Source of the DNA: Turbatrix aceti
Taxonomy: Eukaryota; Nematoda; Chromadorea; Rhabditida; Panagrolaimidae
Reading direction: 5' to 3'
Assembly: GCA_963969345.1 (NCBI GenBank)
Contig: OZ017766.1
Coordinates: 8,618,001-8,682,000 of the forward strand
Length of the DNA: 64,000 bases
Within the stretch, counting starts at the first letter, position 1. The number at the start of each line of letters is the position of its first letter. The notes under the pieces are model-generated. The model saw nothing but the letters and a program-made list of their open reading frames with translations. It did no database searches and had not been told where the DNA came from. Positions 49,026 through 59,585 of this stretch are shown here, one piece after another. Made by a program: the position numbers and the translations under genes.

Positions 49026-49357
49026 CTGAAACAAGGCAAAAACCACGATTCAGGGCGGACAAAACAGCAATTAGCAGCAGCAGCGCCAGTGCCAGTGCCA
49101 CGCGGAAAAAAAAACGGCCACGCGGCCGTCAAGAACGGACACGCGCTGGGTGTAACAGATGCTAAAGAGGCATGAAGAAAAAAAACAGTAGGAACAGTGA
49201 AAAAAGTCGCCAAAAAGGAAGAAAAGAAAAGAAAAAAAAAGAACATGAATAACACGCGTTTTTTTTGTTTGAACAAAAACACAAAAAAATAAACGACACG
49301 TACATGTGTATTTATGTATGTACAACGACGGCACATGTTCTCGTCATCGTCCTCGGT

Positions 49358-49376
49358 CGCGCGCGCGCGCGCGCGT
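49358..49376. repeat. (CG)n tract, potential Z-DNA
   Basis: Nineteen bases of alternating C and G, continuing into TGCACATGTGC so that alternation extends further. Confidence 0.85.
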
Positions 49377-49496
49377 GCACATGTGCCGTGCGTGGCCTGT
49401 GGACTTTAGCAGCGGCGCTGGCTTACAAATAACAACATATTTATAATACATAGTAATTCCCGCAAGACTGGTGGTCATTTGAGCGTTTCGCGCATA

Positions 49497-50034
49497 AAAT
49501 TTTGCCAAAAGTTGATTTTCCTACAAAAGTTTTTACTGTAAAATGTAGCTGCGTGGAATATGATTGGCAGAGTTACGGTTACCCAAAATCGCGTTTTTGC
49601 AATTTTTGACAATTTTTGGCACGTTTTAGCTAAAAAAAAAACTACGGCATTTCCAAAGCCAGTGTACAAATTGATTAACGTGATTTTTGATGGAGAATCT
49701 GAGAAAACATAAAAATAAAGGGTTGTCACCTTGAAAAATGCCGAAAATAGCATTGAAAAAAATTGTCAAAATGACAACTTTTGTTTCGGCATTTTTCAAG
49801 GCGATAACCCTATATTTTTATATTTTTCTCAGATTCTCCATCAAAAATCACGTTAATCAATTTGTACCCTGGTTTTGGAAATGCCGTAGTTTTTTTAGCT
49901 AAAACGTGCCAAAAATGGTCAAAAATGGCAAAAACGCGATTTTGGGTAACCGTAACTCTGCTGAATCATATTCCACGCAGCTACATTTTACAGTAAAAAC
50001 TTTGAATAGTAAAATCTACCTTTTGGCAAAATTT
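49497..50034. mobile_element. 538-bp long inverted repeat (foldback/MITE-like)
   Basis: The two arms, each about 255 bp, are near-perfect reverse complements. The outer end is AAATTTTGCCAAAAG / CTTTTGGCAAAATTT, followed by matching TTTTACTGTAAAATGTAGCT, GGTTACCCAAAATCGCGTTT, AAACTACGGCATTTCCAAA, GATTAACGTGATTTTTGATG and GCATTTTTCAAGG blocks. The arms meet around 49765 with little loop. There is no ORF. The long hairpin would be a good source of double-stranded RNA if transcribed. A shortened relative sits in the last PTR intron, and a decayed relative near 25530-25900. Confidence 0.75.
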
Positions 50035-51072
50035 CAGGAAGAATTTCAAATTTCCTTGTAAATGGCCCCGCGCCAGCACGCACTGTCGTATAATACATAA
50101 CTCAACTCACACGGTGCTTATGGGAAGTTTACAGACCCAAAATGCCCCCCTAATTCAACCAACGACAGTGACACGCTACATAAAGCCCCCATCGCAATGC
50201 TTATGTACGTACGTACGAACGCGGAGGAGGAGGCGAAGCGACCAAAGGAATCATCACATGGCCGGAAATTGATTGCCATCACGGTGGTCTATTCTGGCTG
50301 GCGCAGGGGCGCACGGCGATGACATTGAACGCGTTCGTTCGTTCGCTCATTTTCGTTTTTGTTCCGTTCCCTCATCAAAGCCAGCTGCCCTGCAGGCACG
50401 AAACAAAACACGAAACAAAACATGTATCGTTTCTCATAGCAACAAATGTTTGCAAAAAGGACGAACAGAGAGAGGACAACACAAAAATAGAAAATGCATA
50501 GTCGTTGTTGATGTCCTTGAGAAATACTAAGCCTAAAATCCGTGTCAAAAAGATAAAAAAGAACGATTTTGGAATATGTATAAAAATAAAAAAAGACTTT
50601 CAGAACACTGAAAAACAATCGTTACAAGAACAAAAAAGAATTCCCGACACGAAAAAAGAAGTTTCGATTCTGAAAGTAACAAAAATGAAACCCAGTTACA
50701 GAACTTCGAATAACGATCGTTACTCGAAGAAGATGAAAAAACAATTCTCTCGACGCGAAAAAAATTTCCATTTTGAAGGAAAGTAACAAACATCAAACCC
50801 AGTTACAGAACCCCGAATAACGATTGCGCGCTCAAACAAGATCGAAACACAACTCTCACCACGAAAAATCCAACTTTTCGTGTTGAAAACCAAACTTTTT
50901 TACGGTAGAACCTCCGAAAACGAGTATAACCATATTTTTTGACAGTTTTTATTTCCGCAAGTCTCGTCGAGTTGGTCTTCTTCTTCTTCGTCGCTTTTCG
51001 GCTGTTTTTTTGCCCTGCTGACTCTTTTAAGGCGGGTATTGTGTCAATTTTATTGCCAACTCAAAGTCTGAC

Positions 51073-51380
51073 TTCCAACTCCTCAATTTCTTCACAGCGT
51101 CGTTTTCGTCGTCGCTGCTTGGATCTTGACAAGTCGGTTGCGGTTGATGTTGTTCGTTCGGGTAGGCTTCTTCTTCTTTTTTTCTCGCTCTTTTTTTTGC
51201 AGGCGATGATGCTACAGTGCCAAGAAGCAGAGGAGTGACGAAAGTTGTCACACCAATTGGTGCGTTGGGGTTGGAGTTGGGGTCGGGCGCTTGTCCACCA
51301 CCGCCACCGCCGCCAGCTTCTTCATAAAAAACTATGGCGGCGGCGGCGGTCGAAACAAAACAAAACAAAGAACAATGCAA
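51073..51380 (-). CDS. Possible exon upstream of 49025 (Gly/Pro-rich, then basic/acidic)
   Basis: The minus strand is open across this stretch and encodes a glycine-rich run, NSNPNAPIGVTTFVTPLLLG, then KKRARKKEEE, a Gln/Pro region and DDENDAVKKLRSW. A GAA/GTCAGA donor at 51073 would leave two bases, which is the phase the exon at 49025 requires. The upstream boundary is undefined. A second frame over the same bases also encodes a Lys/Arg-rich peptide, so composition bias could explain the openness. Weak. Confidence 0.28.
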
Positions 51381-52545
51381 TGTCCTTCTTTGCTGCTGCT
51401 GCCCGCGGGTTTTTCGGCTTCAAGGAGCCTCGGCTGGCCACTCTGGAGGATCGCTGCTGCCGCGGCCGAGGCCGCGGCCACTGGCACTAACCCCGACGGC
51501 ACTGGCACGGGTGGTGGTGGTGGTAATGGCAGTGTCAAAGTAGGCTCTCGGGGGTTCTGAGACAGAAAATGTTTTGGACATCACTTTGACGGAAATATAC
51601 ATAAATACAAGCGAACGAACGAACACGATTCTCAATTTATGGTCGGTCGGTCTGTTTTCTTCGGAACTTGTGTTTTCGTCATTTCGCATGTAAAAAAGTT
51701 TGCGCAAATTTAGCAAAAAAAAAATTTTTGAGTGTATAAAAAACTGCGAGTTCAAAAGATAAGAATTCGTCACATTTTGGGGCGCAAAAAATACTGTACC
51801 ATTTTTTGACCCAGTTTTTTGTAAAAAGTAAGGCAAACGTATAATATTTTTTTTTGCAAAACGCAGCCAAAATATTTATAAATATTATACTGCAATAAAA
51901 GAACGCCCAAAAGGCCCCTAAAAATGATTCTTATCATTTTAAACCTATTTATTGTGGTTTTAATCCCAAAAAGGTCGTAAAAAATGAACATCATTTGTTA
52001 GCAAAAATACGGTAAAAAAAAGATAAGCCAAAAATATCGTAAAAAAGAACATCATATTTTTTTTAATAAAAATGAAAAAAGAAGTTTCCAAAATTTTCCT
52101 AAAAAAAATATAGGAAAATACAAAAAAATGAAAAAAGTGCCAAAAAGTATCGTAAAAACCGAATCTTATTTTTTTAGCATAAAAATACCGTAAAAGCTGA
52201 ACGTGATTTTTTTTGCCTAAGAGTGCCGTAAAAACGATCCAGAAAATACTGTAAAACGTGATCGTAATATTTTTTATTTTAAAAATACGGTAAAAAATTT
52301 ACGTATTTTTTTGCGTTGAAATATTTACCGTAAAATTTGAGACCACACGTAATACGTAAGTACTCCGAAACATGATCATAATTTTTTGCTTTTAAAGTAC
52401 CGTAAAAAATGGATCATTTTTTAGCCCGAAAATGTCGTAAAAATTTTTGGTAATCTATAGTCCAAAATTACCGTAAAAAGTAAAGCCGATAATTTTGGAC
52501 TAAAAATACGGTAAAAATTATTGTATTTTTTACAGAAAAATACTA

Positions 52546-52586
<41 letters not shown>

Positions 52587-53324
52587 GACTTTTTTTACGA
52601 AAATATTTATCGTAAAAAAATACCGTAATAGTACCAAAATGCCGTGATAGTAGGGCCCCGAAACATGATCATAAATTTGTGCTTTTAAAGTACCGTAAAC
52701 AATTGGCTCTATTTTTAGCCCAAAAATGTCGTAAAATTTTTGATATCTTATTTTGGCCATTTTTAGTCCAAAATTACCGTAAAAAGTAAAGCCGATAATT
52801 TTGGACCAAAAAATACGGTAAAAATGATCGTAATTTTTTTAAAAATCATTTTTACGGTAAAATATAAAAAAACACCCATTTTTCTTGTTTCCGCGTTGAA
52901 CAACCAAGAAAACTGTAGTTGTTTTTTTCCATTTTTTCATCAATAATGTCCCTCAACAATGCTAGATAATCTATTAAACGTATCCTAAATCACATTGTTA
53001 TCGTATTACAAAATTGAAGTCAAACAATATAATTTTCGGTGCCCAATTGGGCACACGTGTATAACAATAACACTGCGTTGGGGGGAAAAGAGAGAGAAAG
53101 GGAGGGGAGGCTATAACAAATCACGCCAACGCCAACCAAAAAAAAAAGAAGGGAAAAAGAAGAGGAAATAACAGCGGGGACAACGATCAAGCAATCGATC
53201 TACGGCACAACAGGATTTTTGGAAAAAAAAAACAACGGGAAAAGAAAGAAAGAAAGAATTGATCGGTCGTTTTCTCAATTTTTCCTGCTTCGAGTCGGTC
53301 GAGATGGACAACAAACTAGATAAC
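51381..53324. other. No confident gene; repeats
   Basis: A GC-rich patch at 51330-51540 gives open frames on both strands. From 51990 to 52860 the sequence is made of TACCGTAAAAA-type repeats (listed separately). 53080-53250 is GA-rich and probably contains the TOM40 3' UTR. Confidence 0.45.
52370..52860. repeat. Two-copy tandem duplication of about 295 bp plus a 39-A run
   Basis: CCGAAACATGATCATAA, GCTTTTAAAGTACCGTAAA, TTTTTAGCCC(G/A)AAAATGTCGT and AAAATTACCGTAAAAAGTAA followed by AGCCGATAATTTTGGAC occur in the same order in 52370-52515 and again in 52665-52820. Between them is an uninterrupted 39-A run (52547-52585). Non-coding. Confidence 0.6.
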
Positions 53325-55591
53325 TTAGCCGATGATAAGGCCAAGCCCAAATCTGCCCTGAGCCTTGACGTGATTGAGCATACCGCTGATAGCCAGCGTA
53401 AATGGCAGCGTCGGCGAGAGTTTCTTCTCCATGACAGCGCCAACCGTCCAGTTCGTATCACACGACGCACGCATCGTAACGCCGGCTTCGGGGATTTCTG
53501 CCTGATAGGCAAATGTCGTCACGGCTTCGGCAGCACGGAAATTGGTTTCAAATTCAACGCCGAATTGTGTATTTTCGGTTTCCTTGTGGTAGTAGCAAGC
53601 GTGGAGGCCGGTTGCCCCAAATGTCGACGAAAGCACCCACTTGGGCGTTGTGTAGCGTGCTGCGTACGAAAGTGCCGTCGCTTTGCCGCCTGGAAAAAAT
53701 ATATATATATATACAACCAGAGTATCCAAAAACTTGGTCGGGTCGTCGTCGCGCCGCTAAGAAAGGCGTCATTGACTGAATAAACTGCGAAAATTGAATG
53801 AAATGAGTCGAGACTCGCAAAAGGCGTCGCAAGAAAGTGGTAAAACAGAAATTATACCGATTTCAGGGTTGAAAGACTGAATACTGCCAATTTAAAAAAA
53901 AAACACGACGTTTTGGCCGAAAAAAAATTGTATCAACCGAAGCGACGGAAATTGAACGTAACAGTCAGTTTTACGTTCAATTTCTTTGGGGATTACCGAA
54001 TTGCAAAAAAAAAGAAAAAAAAGGATTAACAGATCAGAAAAGGGATTACGAACTTTTTTTTCGTAATTACATCAAAAATGATCAGAAAATGGTCTTTTCG
54101 CTATTTTTTTCGATTTTTAGGACAAGAATGATAAGGAAATGAATTTTGTGTATCGTAATATAAAAAAACCATAAGAAAAAGTTTGTTCGCCATTTTTTAG
54201 GCCAAAAAGCATCGAATTACGAACTTTTGCTATCGTAACACAAAAAAATATATGCAAAAGCGTTTTTTCGCCAAAAAAGCATCGTAAAACGGCGTTTTTT
54301 GTAATGAATCACAAAAAGTTCGTTTCGCAGATACGATTTTTTTTAATCGAAACACAAAAACAATCAGAAAAAAACCTTTTTTGTAATTTTTAGGCCAAAA
54401 AGCATGGAAAACGGCGTTTTTTATACCGAAACGCAGAAACAATTAGGAAGAAACTTTTTTTACCATTCTGAGGCCAAAAAATATCCGATAACGCATTTTT
54501 TGTATCGTAAAACAAAAAAAAACATCAGAAAAAGTTTTTGTGGCATTATTTCCGCTATTTTTAGCCCAAAATCGTATTTTCGCAGTGTTTTACGTATTTT
54601 TTAGCCCCCAAAAAACCCCCACAAATTAATTGACATTGACTTACCAGGAATCTGTCTGCTGTACTGATAGACAAGTTCAGCGCCAAGATCGAGTGCCTGG
54701 GTAACGCGACGAAGGTAGTATCCAACAACGATTCCGCTGTTGTTAACGACATCCGTATTACCCAGCATGAGTCCAGCAGTCGAGAGATGGCCTCGGCGCT
54801 CGAGTGTTCCCTGTGCTGCGCTAATGCGACTTTGCTGAAAATTTTAAGCATAAAAATACATAAAAAAAAGCCACAAAATAAAACTTTTTATCCCCCCCCC
54901 AATCAAAAAAAATATAAAACAAATTCTCACCTGAACTTGTCCCTGGAATTTGAAGCGCCAATTGTTGTTGAACTGATGAATGGCAGTGGCGGATGTATTT
55001 CCCGATGCATCGGTATCGGCAAGCAAAACCGGAAAAGTCTCTCCCGGACCAAATTCGTTGGAACCGAGGTAAGTTGCGCCAAAACGGTAACCCGTATTCT
55101 GAGTTGATAAACTGATTGTATGAGAAACCTGAAAAATATTTGAATAAAGAAAAAAATCTTTAAAAGTCAAAAAACATCAAAAATCAATACAATTACAATC
55201 AAAAACATGTACTTTGTGCTCATAAAAAATGCACGTGCATGAACAAGATTGTCACAAGATTGACAAGTTTTCTAATTTTATATAAAACCCTCGAAATATG
55301 TTCGTTCAATCGACGAAAAATATGGAAAGCAGATTAGTAAAACAAATAAGAAAAAAAAATTTAAGCCTAAAAAATAAAACAAACCTGGAAATGAGAGCTG
55401 AGACCCTTCTGAACCATAAACTTGGCGCCCTCAAAGCAAATCGGGAAGATATCCCGACACTTGCGATGAAGCTCCTCAAATGTTCCCGGATTGTTTGGGA
55501 AGAGTGGAGCGTGCTCCGTAGGCAAAGGCACATCGGAAATCGGAGCCGGAGAAGACTCAGCAGAGGCAGCTGGCTTCTGAGTCGTTGGCAT
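53325..55591 (-). CDS. TOMM40: Mitochondrial import receptor subunit TOM40
   Basis: Exons: 55591-55385, 55128-54931, 54834-54645, 53689-53325; 960 nt, 319 residues, phases consistent. TOM40 is the 19-strand beta-barrel channel of the outer-membrane TOM complex, through which nearly all mitochondrial precursors pass. The first 30 residues are Pro/Ser/Ala-rich as usual. Conserved blocks are [60 protein letters not shown], a strand region with [20 protein letters not shown], and a C-terminal barrel ending in RFGLGLIIG, which contains the beta-signal. Length is close to other animal TOM40s (about 300-360). An acceptor-like CTCTAG lies about 20 nt before the ATG. Intron 3 (54644-53690) holds repeats of roughly 90 bp with AGGCCAAAAAGCAT anchors. 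Confidence 0.94.
54030..54600. repeat. Roughly 90-bp degenerate tandem repeat in TOM40 intron 3
   Basis: AGGCCAAAAAGCAT or a close variant recurs near 54205, 54280, 54393 and 54472, each followed by an A/G-rich stretch, then TTTTTGTATCGTAA or TTTATACCGAAACACA and an AAACAATCAGAAAAA block. This resembles the 95-bp repeats at 13.9 and 15.3 kb in style, but the unit sequence differs. Confidence 0.45.
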
Positions 55592-55613
55592 GGTGCTATC
55601 CGGATGATGGATG

Positions 55614-58600
55614 CTAGAGTGTCCAACGATCGACAACAGAAAGAAAGAAAAAAAAAAGATGAAGGTCGAAAAAATGAGTAACTCAAGTTTTCTTCGCTTT
55701 TTTTTCGCGTGCACAAAGCTTACGAGATTGAACAATTTTTCGCGGTTGGAAGCCTCGATGCGCACACGCACACACATCCGTCTGTTGGCCCGTTCGCCTG
55801 ATAGCGAGCGCGTGCGCATTTTTGACTGCAGGTGTACTTTTCTTGTCGAGAGATGTTGATAACGATACGTGCAACTTTTTGTATCGTACTTTTGTTACCT
55901 TTTTACGGTTTTTGAGTTCTTGTTTTTTTTATTTTTTACTTTTCGTTCTGTTTTTGGCCTAAAAATGGTATTTGTGCACGTTTTTGATATAATTTTTACA
56001 TATTTTTCGTTCTGTATTTTTCATTTTTTTGCCCAAAAATGGAAATTCCAAACTTTTTCATCATATTTTTACGTTTTATTTTGTATCGTATCAACTTTTT
56101 TTTTCTGTTTTCTTCTGTCTTTTCGATTTCATTTCATGTTTTTTGTACATTCTTAAGCCTTCATCAGTCAAAGAGATGTCTGATCTTTTTCGTGGTTTCG
56201 GTTCCTAATCCGTAATCATCCCCCCTGGTTGACATTTATTTATTTGCAGGAGGATCGACACTTTCCTCGCAGCGAAGAAGGTTATCAAATCTGACGACGA
56301 CGACACTCGCGCCAAACAAAACCAGTTGTAAGTGATGATTTTTTTTCTGATTTCTGGGAAAACGATGGGGACTCACTCCTTGACTCGGTTGTAGAGGAGA
56401 AAGCAATTGCGATTGGATTGCCGTTCATGGAAAAGAAAAAAAGGGTAGAAAACCATACTACACATATATGTATGTATGTACTATGTGGGATTAGGCATAC
56501 GCGCACGCGCCGCGCTTTACGATACGATAGGCGCCGCGTCGCATCGCATCGCGCCGCGCAACGGGTGTTGGTTCTGACACGCCACAAAAGTGCAAACGAA
56601 TCACGAAAAAGAATGAATCTATCATGTACATATATGTATACATATATCTGCCTGCCAGCGCCTCCGGTTCGTCTTCTTTTTTTCCCCTTCCTTCCTTCCT
56701 TCTTTGCGCTCGCGCGGGCAAGATCCCCCCCTCCCTTCCCTGCCTTCTTCATCGCGCATCAACCACGCTGCTTCCCCCTCAACCCGGAGCTACTACTACT
56801 ATTTACGATTTCTTCACCCAACCAACAACCCCAAATGAGAGGGGATCCAAAATCATGATGACTGGACTGCTCATCTGTTTTTCGTGGTTGACTGCTTTCT
56901 TCTTCGAAAAAATCGTAAAGTGAAAAGCTAAATAAATCACTTTTCACTTTACGAATTGTTCAAAAATTTGGCAATATTTATGTAATACAATAACTTTTTT
57001 GTACTAGATGTTGTTCGTGTTTTCGCAGGTTTCAATTGAAAAGTGGTTATTTTCTTTATTTTTTTCGCCGAGAAAAATCTAGAAAATGTGGTTAAAAACT
57101 GGTTTTTCAAAAATTTCAGGGCGCGGTGTGGCTTCTGAGTGTTTTTTTGAGGGTATCAAGAATGCCAAAGTTTTTTGTTTGTTTGTTTGAGGTGGTTTTT
57201 GATTGTTTCTATGATTGCATTACACTGTGTGAAAATTCTTATGCGTTAAAGGGGTTTGGGTAGAATTGTCAACCTGGTTCGTCTTCAGGTAGACAATTCT
57301 TACTGTCTGGTTGGTGCATGTTGCACTGTGTTATCAGTGATCAATTATTTTAAATTAAGGTAGAAAAAACTTGATTTGACTTCCTTTTCCGTTTAATTTG
57401 GGGGATATGAATGTTGAACTTATTTGATATCAGGGTATCATAAGATACTGATATTGTGATATCTGGAGCGTTTTTTGTGACATCCGGATATCAGTATCAG
57501 TATCAGATCGTATCATGATCTGATACTGATATTGTAGTATCGTGATATAAAACGTGATATATAACAGATATATATCATGATATATAACAGATTAGTGATT
57601 CTAACATCGACAAATCTCGATAGATATCTGTCGGTTTATTTTTAGTCCAAATTTGTTCTGCTCCAGGGATACATAACAGCGTAGCACTGGTTCGGTTTCT
57701 GGTTTGATCTATTGTCTTCGACCGGGGAATGACTTTATCATTAATCATTACGACAGCATAACTTGCTTTGTCAATATCAATGGCGTTTAGTCAATGCCAA
57801 GTAAGTAGTATGTATCAGGTTTCCATAACGTCTTTATGCTGTCATATCAGTGATCGAAAACCCTACCGATCAACCAAGAAGTTTTGTCGCGCGAGATGTT
57901 GCACCTTTTTCATGTCGTTAAATGTAAGCATCCATATAAGGGCGTCAAACATTTACAGATAGTACTTTTTTGTTCCATCACAAATCACAACACAGTTCGG
58001 TAATATATACTATACTACATATGTTTCCATTTTTGTCACCCATTGTTTATGCTTCGGTGAATAACAAACATGATTTTTTTAGATAATACTTTTCTTTTCC
58101 GTAGAAGACTGAATTCCTGAATTTTTCGGGCACAACTGGCCAACTATTTTTTTGTTCTTCTTGCCTGTTTGTTTGATCGATCATTTTTTTTCATTTCTGT
58201 GGATGTCAAATGGGTGCACTTGTTTTTTTTACGGACTGTCACGTATATATTTATAATTTATTTTTAGGTGACGATTAATGGGGTTAGGTATTTCAACTTT
58301 TTTGTAGCGTGTTTTTGCGAGTCATTTTTATTACTCAACATAAAAATATTTATGTTCATAAGTATGCACTATGAGTTCAACCCTGTTTTGTAGATTCTCC
58401 TCGAAATTGTTGTTTATGTTTAAAATTTTTTAAAACCTATTTCATACTTCAAAATACATATATACTGTGTACCACCATTGCCTGAATGAGTGTTTTCGCG
58501 TCAATGATGGTGTTTTGATTGGCATCACTGCGCTGATGACGTCGTGTGTTCGATGGACCGTTTCAGGTTTTAAAATATATAGACGTCTGAACTTCAAGAA

Positions 58601-59564
58601 TCAAAGTTGATTCTGCAGTTGTTATTACTTTTTTTGAATAGACATTTTTTTTAACGATCTCGACAAGTGGCTTTAAAAAAATGAATGTATTTGTCTTTTG
58701 ACCGTGTAAAAAACTTTTTTTTATACACTACTATATAACTTGCGACCCACGAACAAGGCCGAACATGTTTTTTTTGTCTGTTGGGATTGATTTTGAATGA
58801 ATTGTTCTTTTACCTATTGTCTACTATTTTTCCAATTGCAACAGTCTGCCAGCCAAATTTGGCGAGGGGTGAGATGCGCGTGAAAAGGGAAGCGTAAGGG
58901 AGAGAGAGGAGATGATTACGTCGTAAGCGTCATCCCGGAAAATACCACTGCCACCACCACCATGATCACCTACCACCCGACTAGTTTGACTGTCTGGATG
59001 TGACTTGTAATGTATGTGTGAGGTCCCCGACACCACTCGCCTAGGTAAGGGATTACGCAAAGCATAAGGAAATGTACATATAGTACTAGGAATGGATATA
59101 CTATGATTTCAAGGAAATGCGTTAGTTATGATGATGACTTTAATAGAATCACGTGGAACTGGAAATTCTTATAGGTGTGAGTTATCCATTTATCCCCCTT
59201 CTCTATCCCTGATTTTGGTATTCATAATTTTTAAGGGGGATTTAATGGTTTTTTGGACATCTTTCACACGTTGCTGTTAGAAGTATTTTTTTATTTAAGC
59301 GCAAATTAATTGTCGGAAAACAACTGTGTTATGGATGCGCTCAAGGTTGCGTGTTCGTTTTGGGTTTTGATGTCGATTATAAGTAGACTGTATTCTTTTG
59401 TTTGATTTTCTTTACATTCAGGCCGATGTCTTAAATGAATGTCCTTGGCAAACGATTAAATGATCCTTCTACTTTGATGTTTTAACCTTTCTGTCGAGCG
59501 TGCAAAGTAGGTACAACATCATTTACGAGTTTGTTCCGTGTTTTTTTTCTTCACTTCATTGTAG
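55614..59564. other. Divergent spacer between TOM40 and PTR
   Basis: About 4 kb lies between the two start regions, which face away from each other, so both promoters should be here. 56490-56740 is GC-rich with GCGCC repeats. 57440-57600 is built of GATATCAGTATCAG-type palindromes. I see no coding exon. The 57768-57962 open frame has no support. Confidence 0.45.
57495..57531. repeat. Perfect 15-bp stem hairpin in a GATATCAG repeat cluster
   Basis: TATCAGTATCAGATC (57495-57509) and its exact reverse complement (57517-57531) are separated by 7 bp. Surrounding sequence from 57430 to 57600 contains further ATATC/GATAT palindromes. Confidence 0.7.
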
Positions 59565-59585
59565 GTTATCGCGCCACGTTACAGG

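Noticed and set aside
53259..53783. 174-codon plus-strand open frame
   Set aside because: Antisense to TOM40 exon 4; no independent support.
56285..56858. 155- and 146-codon overlapping frames on opposite strands
   Set aside because: GC-rich simple repeats (GCGCC, TATGTA) explain the openness; no homology is recognised.
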